DNA from: Labrenzia sp. THAF82
Lineage (GTDB): Bacteria; Pseudomonadota; Alphaproteobacteria; Rhizobiales; Stappiaceae
Reading direction: 5' to 3'
Assembly (NCBI RefSeq): GCF_009363435.1
Contig: NZ_CP045354.1
Coordinates: forward strand, 3,500,501-3,564,500
DNA: 64,000 bases
The position numbers and the translations under genes are program-made. Under the pieces are notes generated by a model. That model was given only the letters and a program-made list of their open reading frames with translations. It had not been told where the DNA came from and ran no database searches. Position 1 is the stretch's first letter. Each line of letters opens with the position of its first letter. Below, in pieces: positions 51,708-60,053 of the stretch.

Positions 51708-53115
51708 AATTGATTTGCTGGCGATAGACCGGGGTACCGTTACCGCTCCGGCAGGCTGCGGAAAAACTCATCTGATTGCCGAAGCCCTGACCCGCCATAC
51801 CGGCCCGAAGCCGATCCTGGTGCTGACCCACACGAACGCGGGCGTTGTGGCCCTTCGCGGACGTTTGGACAAGGCAGGGGTTCCATCCCAAGCCTATCGG
51901 CTTTCAACCTTAGACGGTTGGGCAATGAGGCTTATCTCCATGTTTCCACAGCGGGGCGCTTATGACCCGAATATTCTGAAACTGGCGAACGCCGGCACTG
52001 ACTACCCAAACATCCGTGTCGCCGCCGTCAACCTTCTGAAAGCAGAGCACGTCAATGACGTGGTCGCTGCCAGTTACGCCCGACTGATTGTCGATGAATA
52101 CCAGGACTGCTCAATTCGCCAGCATGCGGTTGTCGCCAATGCGGCGCAAACCCTGCCAACCTGTGTTCTGGGCGACCCCATGCAGGCAATCTTTGGCTTC
52201 GGCAGTGACCCACTTGCCGATTGGGACAAGAACGTATGCAAGTATTTTCCCGTTGTCGGGGAACTGGAAACCCCATGGCGTTGGATAAACGCCGGCAAGG
52301 AAGACTTCGGACACTGGCTTTTGGATGTGCGCAAAAATCTCCTGAACGGCGAAGCGATTGACCTGACGACCGCACCTGAAGAAGTCAGCTGGGTTCATCT
52401 GGACGGGACGGAGGACATGGCGAGGCAAATGCTGGCAGCGCGCACTGCACCTCCGACAGCAGACGGTCGCGTCCTAATCATCGGACGCAGCACTAGCCCA
52501 CAAAGCCAACGGGATATGGCAAGCCGCACACCTGGTGCTGTGACTGTTGAAAACGTCGATCTTCGTGATTTCGTCGACTTCGCAAAGCGCTTCGACATTA
52601 CTGCTGCCGACGCCTTCTCCAAGCTCGCTGCTTTCGCGGGTGACGTCATGACCAATGTCGGCGCACCCGACTTAATCACTCGCGTCGGATCACTACAACG
52701 GGGCACCGCACGCAAAGCGCCGACAGACACCGAACAAGCGGCCCTCGCCTTCTGTGCCGCCCCCACCCCCAAGTCAGCAGCCAACTTGCTGATTGAGATC
52801 AACAAGGAAGGTGGTGTCAGGCTACATCGCCCTGCCGTTCTTCGTGCCTGTATGAAAGCGCTGGAGCAATGCGACGGCACCGAAGGGAACACCTTTTACG
52901 ACGCAGCTGTCCGAATTCGCGAACAAAACCGCCTTATCGGGCGGCCATTGGCGAAACGCTCCGTCGGCAGCACTCTGCTGCTCAAAGGCCTGGAAGCCGA
53001 TGTCTGCGTAATCCTTGAAGCCCACGACCTCAATGCAAAGAACCTTTATGTCGCAATGACTCGCGGATCGGCCAAGTTGGTACTGTGTTCTAGGTCGAGC
53101 CAAATGCAGTCTTAA
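51694..53115 (+). CDS. gajB: Gabija anti-phage defence protein GajB (UvrD/Rep-like helicase)
   Basis: 473 aa SF1A helicase-like ATPase. Motif I TAPAGCGKTHLIAEAL (17-32), Ia LVLTHTNAGVVALRG, motif II LIVDEYQDC (131-139), III VLGDPMQAIFGFGS, IV ETPWRW, V/VI LLLKGLEADVCV and NLYVAMTRGSAKLVL. In Gabija GajB senses DNA ends and activates GajA. ATG 51694 lies inside the gajA 3' end (14-bp overlap), implying translational coupling; a TTG at 51679 is less likely. Confidence 0.92.
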   Translation: MPEPEIDLLAIDRGTVTAPAGCGKTHLIAEALTRHTGPKPILVLTHTNAGVVALRGRLDKAGVPSQAYRLSTLDGWAMRLISMFPQRGAYDPNILKLANAGTDYPNIRVAAVNLLKAEHVNDVVAASYARLIVDEYQDCSIRQHAVVANAAQTLPTCVLGDPMQAIFGFGSDPLADWDKNVCKYFPVVGELETPWRWINAGKEDFGHWLLDVRKNLLNGEAIDLTTAPEEVSWVHLDGTEDMARQMLAARTAPPTADGRVLIIGRSTSPQSQRDMASRTPGAVTVENVDLRDFVDFAKRFDITAADAFSKLAAFAGDVMTNVGAPDLITRVGSLQRGTARKAPTDTEQAALAFCAAPTPKSAANLLIEINKEGGVRLHRPAVLRACMKALEQCDGTEGNTFYDAAVRIREQNRLIGRPLAKRSVGSTLLLKGLEADVCVILEAHDLNAKNLYVAMTRGSAKLVLCSRSSQMQS

Positions 53116-53373
53116 ACTTTTACGGGGTTGCTGCCGACCTGGGACCTATATCTTTCCAACCTTGCTGGATCACATCCGATCCAACAGCGGGAATAGGCAG
53201 CACTTTCGGCATTAAGATTCTCCACCTCATTATCTTTGGCCAAAAAAGCTACCGTAGGCTTGCTCACCTAGAATGACCGCTTGAGTGACTTTGCGGAGCG
53301 AAACCCGACTATCCGCTCACGGCCCATTTCAGTCATTCCTCAATGCCGGAGAGCCTGGCGAATGACACACGCC

Positions 53374-55311
53374 TCAGAAGGCCCTCCGAACACTCACATC
53401 AGCCCCGGAAATAGTTTCCAGCACCTCCCTGCCCTCAAGCTTGTGCCTATGCATCAGGGCGTCGACGAGCGCTTGATGTGCTGGTTCGCTCTCCTCCAAG
53501 ATTGCGCGGGCGTCTTCATAGGCCTTGTCGAGCGTTGCCTCGACACGTCGGCGCAGAGATTGATCGGTAAACAAGACTTCGCGGACCTGCTTCGATCCGC
53601 TCGGGACAAGGTGAACAAGGCTGTCGCCAAAACCGAGGCTAGCTTCCATCTCCGTTGCGATCTGCGTGGCGAACGCCAGGTCAGACCCCATGGAGCCACC
53701 GCCCCCGTCGGCTATCTCGCCGAAAACAAGTTCCTCCGCGGCGAGACCCGCCAGATGCACCATCAGTTGGGCCTCATAATCGCGGCGTGTCCTGCCCTTG
53801 ATCGCGGATTTTCTGACTTCCAGATAACCAACCTGGCGCTGTGTTCCTTGCATTGCGAGGTCCGGCTCGATCTTCAGTCGAAGGATCTCACCGTCACCGA
53901 CTTTGGCCTGGACGATCGCATGTCCTGCCTCATGGACGGCAATACGTCTGAGATCCTCCTGGCTGAAGGCAATCCGGCCTGGAAGTCTGGACACAAGATC
54001 ATCACGTCGTAGGTCCCGCTTTTCCTTTCGTGCCGTCCGGCGGGCGTCGCGCACCAACTTTTCAATGTCCGCTCCCGAATGACCTTCGAGACGGCCCGCA
54101 ATGGCTGAAAGGTCTTCGCCGTCCATTGCGCCTTTCAGATGCCAGCGCAGGATCTGTTCACGGGCCGGACGATCGGGCAGGGATATACGGATCGTCTGTT
54201 CCAGACGTCCAGGCCTCAGGAAAGCCGGATCAACAAGCTCCGGATAATTGCAGGCTGCTACGACAACGATGCCTTCCCGCCCTTCAACGCCATCGAGACA
54301 CTCGAGCAATCCGTTGATCTTCTCGACGACATAGAGCGCATTGTCGCCTTGGGCGAACCTGCGATCTCCGACGGAGTCGAACTCATCAAGAAACAGGATG
54401 CACGGTGCCGTCTTTCGAGCCTCCGCGAATGTCTTCCGCATGGCCTTCAGGAGATCACCCAGATGACCGGCCGCTTGCCACTGCGCAAGAGAAGAAGCCA
54501 CAAGCTCGACGCCGCAACTTTTCGCCAATGCCTTCGCGTACGTGGTTTTGCCGGTTCCGGGAGGTCCTGCCAGAAGCACACCGCGATTGACATCCGACCA
54601 GGGCAGCTTTCCGGTCCGCCACTCCTCCAGATCCGCGGCAAGTTCCGTACCCCACTCCCCGGCCTTACCAAGCCCTGCAAGGGTGTCGAGAGAGAGCCCC
54701 TCATTGATCAGACGGCTGTCAGCTTTGCACGGATCACTCGCGATCGCGTTCAACACCTTGCGCCAAGACTTGCCCCTGGATCCGACCATAGTCAGGTCGA
54801 ACAAGCTGAACTCCGTCAGTTGCTCGGCCTCCTCCAGGCTGATATTGACACCGGCACAGTAAGAAAAAGCAGCTCGGATGTGTCGCGCCGTCGGCTTTTC
54901 CAGATGAACGACCGCGTCCGCAATTTTCCTAAATAGATTGGGCAGGTCTTCTTCGTCTTCCACGACCGCAAAGATGGCCTTCGTGCCCTTTAAGGCAAAC
55001 AGGAACTCCTGTTCGGTTTTTTCAAGCTCTCTGGACTTTCTGGAGCCGGCCGGTTTGCACTCAAGAAAAACCGGTAGCGGGTCCGATTGCCGGTTTCTCA
55101 ATACCCCCAAATCCGGCAGACGCAGAATAGTCAGTGCGTCCTGAATTTCATCGACCGGCGGTTTTTCACCGGCGACAATACCAATCACTGGCGGGTGCCA
55201 AAGCTTCATCTCCGGCACCGAGCGTAGTGCACGGCGGACGATGCATTGCGTAAGGAACTGCTCGAATCCCGGTTTCTTTTGCTGAAAATAGTGGCGTAGG
55301 ACGTCGGACAT
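53374..55311 (-). CDS. Soluble FtsH-like AAA+ zinc metalloprotease with nuclease-like N-terminal domain
   Basis: 645 aa. No transmembrane segments, unlike true FtsH. N-terminal domain (about 1-140) contains LPDLGV (65-70) and VFLECKPAG (81-89), which together read as a PD-(D/E)XK/VRR-NUC-like core. AAA+ domain: Walker A GPPGTGKT (249-256), Walker B ILFLDEF (305-311), arginine-finger region AFLRPGRLE (363-371). M41 peptidase: HEAGH (460-464) and the third zinc ligand in GSDLAFAT (Asp544). The open frame extends to 55521 but lacks a ribosome site there. It lies downstream of a PD-(D/E)XK-like gene on the same strand. The nuclease assignment is inference; the AAA+/M41 part is firm. Confidence 0.85.
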   Translation of the reverse strand: MSDVLRHYFQQKKPGFEQFLTQCIVRRALRSVPEMKLWHPPVIGIVAGEKPPVDEIQDALTILRLPDLGVLRNRQSDPLPVFLECKPAGSRKSRELEKTEQEFLFALKGTKAIFAVVEDEEDLPNLFRKIADAVVHLEKPTARHIRAAFSYCAGVNISLEEAEQLTEFSLFDLTMVGSRGKSWRKVLNAIASDPCKADSRLINEGLSLDTLAGLGKAGEWGTELAADLEEWRTGKLPWSDVNRGVLLAGPPGTGKTTYAKALAKSCGVELVASSLAQWQAAGHLGDLLKAMRKTFAEARKTAPCILFLDEFDSVGDRRFAQGDNALYVVEKINGLLECLDGVEGREGIVVVAACNYPELVDPAFLRPGRLEQTIRISLPDRPAREQILRWHLKGAMDGEDLSAIAGRLEGHSGADIEKLVRDARRTARKEKRDLRRDDLVSRLPGRIAFSQEDLRRIAVHEAGHAIVQAKVGDGEILRLKIEPDLAMQGTQRQVGYLEVRKSAIKGRTRRDYEAQLMVHLAGLAAEELVFGEIADGGGGSMGSDLAFATQIATEMEASLGFGDSLVHLVPSGSKQVREVLFTDQSLRRRVEATLDKAYEDARAILEESEPAHQALVDALMHRHKLEGREVLETISGADVSVRRAF

Positions 55312-55648
55312 ACAGGTACTTTCTTGAAAAGCCACAACGGATGGTTTTGGGGTCAACGGGAAGCGTGCTCCCGTAGGCGATAACGGCGAGACAACGTTCT
55401 CTCGGCACCGATGTCCCTCGGCAGCAGTTCCGCTGCCTTTGGATCTTCCAGGTTTTCGACGAACACAGACAAAACTCTCCTGTTTCCGCCGAAGGTTTTC
55501 CAGGCGGGAGTGAATATTCATGGTGATGATCGGGTGTTGGCCTTTCCGGTTTCGTCCGGTGTCAGGCCCGTTTTTGCGTCACTGCGTTCTCGCGTGAATC
55601 GCGCTTGTCGTGCCCCAATTTGCTGTTTCTGGACCCGACGTGACCGGT
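55312..55648. other. Gap between the two genes of the FtsH-like module
   Basis: 337 bp on the start choice used here. About 210 bp of it (55312-55521) stays open in frame with the protease and would code for a proline- and arginine-rich extension of 70 residues if an upstream start is used. I see no terminator, so the two minus-strand genes may be one transcript. Confidence 0.4.
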
Positions 55649-56566
55649 CTAGGTTCCGACGCTTTGCATCTGACGGCCCTGGCGCCGAAGCGGAAGAACG
55701 GACAAACACTCGGCAAGTGAAGGCCGTGCGCTGGCGACCTCAGTGGATGTCTCGAAGCGACCTTCGGGGCAAGGGGTGATTTTCTCCACCTGCCTTTCGG
55801 TGTCCACCGGTGCGGAAGTGTTGCCAATCGCTGCCAGCAGGCGCGGAGCCATACGAGCAGCGATGCTGGACTCCAGATACGCGGACATCGCTTCGACCCG
55901 GCTGGCGATCGGTAGTCCGAAATATGCATCGACCGTTTGGCGCGTCACCTTTTTCCGGGCAACGATCCCGGAGCGGCCGTACCAGTCGACGAGGACTTTT
56001 TTCACGGACAACACCGGAAGTCCCTTTCGAAGCGTCATGTTCTTCAACATCAAGCCGGCGGCGGTCAGGTCTTTGCGAGCGTCTCGTGCATCCCGCCCTC
56101 CCTGAGCGCCGCCCCCACGCTTCACCGAAATGACATGCAAGTCGCCGGTTTGATGATCGAAGACCAGGATGTCGATGACCACGCGCTTTCCGTGGGACCC
56201 GCCGATTGGCAGGTTCAGATTGTCAAGTTTGTCGAGTTGATTGCTCTCAACCAGGGACATCGCTTCCTTGGAAACCGTCAACGCGACCTGGGTCTGTACC
56301 TCATACCTGTCACCTGCTTCGGCGAAGGCGTGCGCAATAGCTTTCTCGAGTAAAAGCCCGTGACGCTTCGGCAGGCTGTCGAGCGGTCCCCTCACCTGGG
56401 TCAAAGTGTTTCCGAGGAGTTCGTCTGGGCAGTAGTTCTTGTCGAAGCACTCCTGCAACGCGGCATCGACCGCATCGCGGAGTTCAATAGGGAGATGTGC
56501 GGTTTCAGGTGCATAAGCACTCTTAACGTCGTGATTGGTGGTGGGAATTGGGAATTGCTTGTGCAT
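55649..56566 (-). CDS. Putative PD-(D/E)XK-like nuclease partner of the FtsH-like protease
   Basis: 305 aa, not assignable to a named family by eye. Residues about 65-175 look like a restriction-nuclease core: HGLLLEKAIAHAF (Glu74 on the first helix), VVIDILVFD (Asp132) and LHVISVKRGGG (Lys149). The acidic residue normally two before the lysine is Ser, so the motif is variant. A helical C-terminal region follows and the last 50 residues are polar. ATG 56566 follows GGAAG at good spacing. It is divergent from a small XRE regulator and upstream of the FtsH-like gene on the same strand. Confidence 0.6.
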   Translation of the reverse strand: MHKQFPIPTTNHDVKSAYAPETAHLPIELRDAVDAALQECFDKNYCPDELLGNTLTQVRGPLDSLPKRHGLLLEKAIAHAFAEAGDRYEVQTQVALTVSKEAMSLVESNQLDKLDNLNLPIGGSHGKRVVIDILVFDHQTGDLHVISVKRGGGAQGGRDARDARKDLTAAGLMLKNMTLRKGLPVLSVKKVLVDWYGRSGIVARKKVTRQTVDAYFGLPIASRVEAMSAYLESSIAARMAPRLLAAIGNTSAPVDTERQVEKITPCPEGRFETSTEVASARPSLAECLSVLPLRRQGRQMQSVGT

Positions 56567-56651
56567 AGGCTTCCTTTCGAGTTGTTCGGATGCTGATAAA
56601 ATGCACAAAATGACCCGAGTGAACAGAATTGATTCGATTTACGGTTAATTG

Positions 56652-56876
56652 ATGATAAATCCGAAGCAATGCCGGGCGGCCCGGGCTTGGCTGGGCTGGT
56701 CTCAGGATGACTTGGCAGACAAGGCTGAGTGCGCGCGCCGGACCATTGCCGCGTTCGAACAAGAAAAGTCGGTGCCATTCGATAGGACATTGCGCGACAT
56801 CCAAAAATCCCTTGAAGACGCGGGGATCACCTTCCTCATGGATGGCGCAAGGGGAATTGGATTGCGAGAAGGTTAG
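56652..56876 (+). CDS. Small XRE-family HTH regulator
   Basis: 74 aa. Cro/C1-type HTH: AARAWLGWSQDDLADKAECA (helices 1-2) and RRTIAAFEQEKSVPF (recognition helix and turn), then a short tail LEDAGITFLMDG ending IGLREG, common in single-domain XRE repressors of mobile elements. It is divergent from the nuclease-like gene across 85 bp that contain ATTGATTCGATTTACGG, so it probably regulates that module. ATG 56652 is chosen over an in-frame TTG one codon before. Confidence 0.85.
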   Translation: MINPKQCRAARAWLGWSQDDLADKAECARRTIAAFEQEKSVPFDRTLRDIQKSLEDAGITFLMDGARGIGLREG

Positions 56877-56951
56877 GAAAACTCAGGGGACGACTAAGAC
56901 GCATTGCCCGAAACCTGACTTGAAGCGGGATGCATGACCGGCAACTCGACA

Positions 56952-57045
56952 CGACCTGTCTCAAGTTACGCTCTTTCGATTCATCTATCCATTTTTGCGA
57001 TTCAGTTTGCTCGTTTCGAGATTCATGCGGGAACGGCGTGGCATG
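56952..57045 (+). repeat. Iteron-like unit A: three CGATTCA-type boxes at 21-bp spacing
   Basis: Boxes at 56977-56983 (CGATTCA), 56998-57004 (CGATTCA) and 57019-57025 (AGATTCA) are each 21 bp apart, two helical turns, followed by GGGAACGGCGTGG. The flanks CTCTTTCGATTCA and TTTCGAGATTCAT recur in unit B. Confidence 0.7.
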
Positions 57046-57153
57046 AATTTTCAACCTGAATCGGACCCCCAGCCACGGCTGGTAACGTCAAGGCGACGCT
57101 AGGACGTCTAGCCGAATGTCACTGACCGGATTTGATTGACCGCCAAGTTGCCC

Positions 57154-57247
57154 TGATCCGTTTCAAATTGCGTTCTTTCGATTCAAGAAACGGTTAGGCG
57201 ATTCAATTTCCTGGATTCGCAATTCATAAACACACGGCGTGATCCGG
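57154..57247 (+). repeat. Iteron-like unit B: three CGATTCA-type boxes at 20-21-bp spacing
   Basis: Boxes at 57179-57185 (CGATTCA), 57199-57205 (CGATTCA) and 57220-57226 (CAATTCA), followed by ACACGGCGTG. It is a diverged direct repeat of unit A, 202 bp downstream, sharing box order, spacing and flanking TTCTTTCGATTCA. Confidence 0.7.
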
Positions 57248-57434
57248 ACACCGATTTCGACGGAACTCTGCACCATCGAGCACCAAAAGGCTGGCTCTCA
57301 TGGCCAGATGGCGGGCGCTGGCGACTAACAATTTTAGGCAGGTATTGAAGTGCGGCAAGGTGGAAGAAATCCCAATCTGAAACAAAAGGCCTGAAATTCG
57401 TAAACGTAGGCGCAGATACTGATATTTATGATCT

Positions 57435-57605
57435 CAAGGATTCGCGCGGTGCCTTGCTGCCAAACCGATAAATTGCTTGCGAATCCTTGCGGCGTTGCCA
57501 CCAGTGCGTTGCCGACGCGCCCGTCTCTGGCGTTTTCATCGTTGACACCGGAAAAATTGAATCCTTGAGCGAATCCTTTCACCCTTATTGCGCGCAAGGA
57601 TTCGC
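57435..57605. repeat. Cluster of five CAAGGATTCGC boxes in both orientations
   Basis: Forward copies lie at 57435-57445 and 57595-57605; reverse copies at 57479-57489 (perfect) and 57559-57567 and 57569-57579 (partial). The first two form a perfect 11-bp inverted repeat around 33 bp. They are probably protein-binding sites upstream of the gene at 57781. Confidence 0.65.
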
Positions 57606-57780
57606 AGACCTCAGATAATGCGTCTGCGATGGCGGAGAAACCTCTTAATAAATTGATTTTTATGTATTTACACCCGTTACAAACCCTTAAGGACGCCAGC
57701 CGGATTTCGTTGCAGGCACCATCCTTCTCATCTAGCGAATATCTGGAGGCACGACCTTGGCGTGCATGTGACATGATCAG

Positions 57781-58908
57781 ATGAGGAGAGCAGATTTGGC
57801 GAACGAGGCGCAAACATTCGACATCGATGCTTTGGATGAGGACACCCGCAAGAGGCTCACAGCCTTAAACAGCAAGATCGAGCACCACAAGAAGCGAGAC
57901 ACCGAAGGAGCGTTCGAATTGGGAGAATGCTTCGATGAGGTAGCCGAGGTCGTCGGAAACGACAAAGACTGCGAAACCTGGCTCGAAGGTCAGTTTGGCT
58001 ATACCGACCGGCACACCCGAAACTACAGATCGCTCCGTCGCCTGAAGGCTTTCAAGAAACGCTGCATAAACGCAGCCATCCTGCCTACCGCTCTTTTCAA
58101 GATGGCTCATGCGGATAAAAGCTGCGTCGAAGCGGTCCTGGCCGAATTCGAGGCTGGACGGAAGCTGCGCGTCGAGGACGTCACCCGGATCCTCAAGGGA
58201 AACGACGCCGAGTCGGATGGCGTCATGGAAAGGCCCGTCGAGGACATCCCCGGAATGAAGGGCTTCGAGAAGTACGCCTTTCATGAAGTGAAAAACCGCT
58301 CCGAACGGTTGAAGGAGCTCATGCTTCACATTCTGACGTCTGTGATCGAGGCCTACGAGCCGAAGCTCCGCGGGCGCGCCCTGGTGAAAAAGCTCCTACG
58401 GGAGAATGTTCGCCTTCAGGCTGAAGAAACCTACGAAATTCTTAAGACCACCATCGGCTCTTTTCAGCGTGATGAACAACGGCAAAATGCGATGGGGCAC
58501 CTCAATCTTGAAACGCCAACGAACGATGGTGGCTGGAGCAAAGTCCTGCCGACATTGTGGTCACTGAGGTACTTTGAAAACGTTTCGTCGGCCGACGCCC
58601 CGGAATTCCTCAAGGATAAAGCCATTCCGCAACTCCAATGGGCCCTTGGTCTGAGCGACGCGCAGATCCAGGATCTCTTTAAAAAAGCTGATGAGAAAAA
58701 CAATTCGAAGCAGGTGGTGAAAAAAGAAAAGCCTGCAAGAGCAGCGACAAAGGAGACAGACTCTCCTGCGTCAAGTTCCAACGATACGCGCAAGGACCAT
58801 TCCGGCGATGCGCCCATTGCCCGCCACGATTTCAAGTTGCCGGATTTCATGATGCGGGGTGCAGTGAAGGTTGCGACGTCAACTGCCGACAAGGAAGATG
58901 CGGCCTAG
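57781..58908 (+). CDS. DUF3102-like mobile-element protein
   Basis: 375 aa soluble protein. Residues about 28-85 (HKKRDTEGAFELGECFDEVA, CETWLEGQFGYTDRHTRNY) resemble DUF3102, a domain of phage and plasmid proteins. The middle is helical; the C-terminal 80 residues are low-complexity and charged. ATG 57781 has a poor ribosome site; a TTG at 57796 (LANEAQTFD) has AGGAGAG 6 bp before it and may be the true start. The upstream repeat clusters suggest autoregulation or origin binding; the function is unknown. Confidence 0.7.
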   Translation: MRRADLANEAQTFDIDALDEDTRKRLTALNSKIEHHKKRDTEGAFELGECFDEVAEVVGNDKDCETWLEGQFGYTDRHTRNYRSLRRLKAFKKRCINAAILPTALFKMAHADKSCVEAVLAEFEAGRKLRVEDVTRILKGNDAESDGVMERPVEDIPGMKGFEKYAFHEVKNRSERLKELMLHILTSVIEAYEPKLRGRALVKKLLRENVRLQAEETYEILKTTIGSFQRDEQRQNAMGHLNLETPTNDGGWSKVLPTLWSLRYFENVSSADAPEFLKDKAIPQLQWALGLSDAQIQDLFKKADEKNNSKQVVKKEKPARAATKETDSPASSSNDTRKDHSGDAPIARHDFKLPDFMMRGAVKVATSTADKEDAA

Positions 58909-58993
58909 AACACGGCAGCCTTTGGCTCATCGATTATTCGCTGGGAGCACCGCGGAAATAATTTCCGCGCTTCCGCTCCTCCTTGTATCCACC

Positions 58994-59335
58994 ATGTTTG
59001 GAAGAATGATGATGCCGCCTCGCGCTTCACTCAAACAACGTCAGGCAAAGAAGGCCGAGCGTCAGCGCGAATATCGCCAACGGCAGAAGGACGCCAGACG
59101 CCCTTCGCGTGATGATATCGCAACAACAACATTTCATCTGATTGTTCAGGAGACCGCTCGAGTCGGAAACTGGAGTACCTTCAACAAAATATTGGATCTC
59201 GTTATCGACAGACTGGTCGAGCGCGGGTTCGACAAAGTGGCAACGGAAAAGGCAATCGATGACTTGGTTGAGAGGTACGAGAACGGCTGGGAATTTCAGC
59301 GCAAGCCGGACTTCGAAAACGATTCCGAAGTATAA
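58994..59335 (+). CDS. Hypothetical island protein with basic N-terminal helix
   Basis: 113 aa, not recognised. A strongly basic helix (LKQRQAKKAERQREYRQRQK) is followed by TTTFHLIVQETARVGNWSTF and NKILDLVIDRLVERGFDKVA, a predicted helical fold that could bind DNA. The frame is open from 58871 but the first ~41 residues look unlike protein; several ATGs (58994, 59006-59012) compete. The stop codon touches the 5' arm of the first hairpin repeat. It follows the DUF3102-like gene on the same strand. Confidence 0.6.
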   Translation: MFGRMMMPPRASLKQRQAKKAERQREYRQRQKDARRPSRDDIATTTFHLIVQETARVGNWSTFNKILDLVIDRLVERGFDKVATEKAIDDLVERYENGWEFQRKPDFENDSEV

Positions 59336-59387
59336 CGGCGTTCCCACAGTTTGTAGCTCGTCCCCACGTTACTACCTGGAACGCCGT
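59335..59387. repeat. Hairpin repeat, copy 1
   Basis: ACGGCGTTCC (59335-59344) pairs with GGAACGCCGT (59378-59387), a 10-bp perfect stem around 33 bp containing CGTCCCCACGTTAC. It shares layout and loop sequence with copy 2 at 60054; one stem pair differs as G-C versus C-G. Confidence 0.75.
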
Positions 59388-59439
59388 ACCCATGTGAATC
59401 GCATTTTTCTGAATCTGCATTCGGGTCGAACGAAGGGCT

Positions 59440-59582
59440 TATGTTCGTTCATGGTAGCGCTTTCGATGGTTGAATCGTGCAGGCTATCCGCCGCCTCCCC
59501 AACCATTTTCGTCGCCTTTGGCTGCCAGATCATTGGCGTGTTGAGCCCATGCCTTGGCAACTCGAGCTTTCGAGAGCACAAT
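59440..59582 (-). pseudogene. Remnant of type III restriction/helicase C-terminus, copy 1 (frameshifted)
   Basis: On the minus strand IVLSKARVAKAWAQHANDLA and GDENGW match the start of copy 2, but the continuation (SLHDSTIESATMNEH) is in another frame, and the first frame stops. The aligned copy reads VPHDAVTESATLS there. It is a decayed fragment: no upstream helicase domain exists. Confidence 0.65.
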
Positions 59583-59621
59583 CGAGCAAGGCGCTCTGCA
59601 AAACTGGGGAGATTTCTTCAT

Positions 59622-59870
59622 ATGGGCAATGAACCAGTTCCGGAAAAACCCAAGGTCAATCTTACCCCTTCGAGCTCCAGGCAACGGGCAAGCTCCGGGG
59701 CAGAGAGCGGCAAAGAAACGGTTCAATGGCTCGACAAATTCACCGAGCGAATGGTCCTTCCGGGGGAACATGAAGAAGCGTTTTTTGCACGTCGTCGCGA
59801 ACTCAAACTCGGCGTCGGCCTCGACGAAAACGGAAACCTCGTTCAAGCGGTTGAGACGCCGAAAAAGTGA
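59622..59870 (+). CDS. Small hypothetical island protein
   Basis: 82 aa, not recognised. It begins MGNEPVPEKPKVNLTPSSS, a polar and probably flexible N-terminus, then a compact helical part ETVQWLDKFTERMVLPGEHE and FFARRRELKLGVGLDENGN. GGGGAG lies 11 bp before ATG 59622, supporting this start over the longer open frame. It sits between the two hairpin/remnant modules. Confidence 0.62.
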   Translation: MGNEPVPEKPKVNLTPSSSRQRASSGAESGKETVQWLDKFTERMVLPGEHEEAFFARRRELKLGVGLDENGNLVQAVETPKK

Positions 59871-60053
59871 AAGGGCGACGCAAATAGAAAAGCTTCACAA
59901 CAACGAGATCGTAAACCGGGTCTCAGACTGACATGTTCAGTGCGGCATCGTCCGGCGGGCGGCCACGAGGGCAATTGATGTCCTGGTTGAACGACACATG
60001 TATGGATCGGATTTCCAGTCGCGACGGTCATCAGATGACGTCATCGATGAATA

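Larger units (their letters stand above)
56877..57780. other. Non-coding repeat-rich region of the island
   Basis: About 0.9 kb with no credible gene; a minus-strand frame across 57334-57813 has no family resemblance and crosses the repeats. It holds two related units with phased CGATTCA boxes and five CAAGGATTCGC boxes, described separately. This looks like a replication or transfer origin, or a complex operator, for the DUF3102-like gene downstream. An A/T-rich stretch (57650-57675) follows the last box. Confidence 0.6.

Noticed and set aside
53281-54012. 243-codon plus-strand open frame
   Set aside because: Antisense to the AAA+/M41 protease, with no ribosome site or family resemblance; a shadow of its codon usage.
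53374-55311. Housekeeping FtsH
   Set aside because: The AAA+ and M41 motifs match, but there are no transmembrane segments, the N-terminal domain differs, and the context is an island.
56952-57605. CRISPR array
   Set aside because: Repeats are 7-11 bp, diverged and in both orientations, without equal spacers; there are no cas genes.
57334-57813. 159-codon minus-strand open frame in the repeat region
   Set aside because: No recognisable protein features, and it runs across all the CAAGGATTCGC boxes and the start of the DUF3102-like gene.
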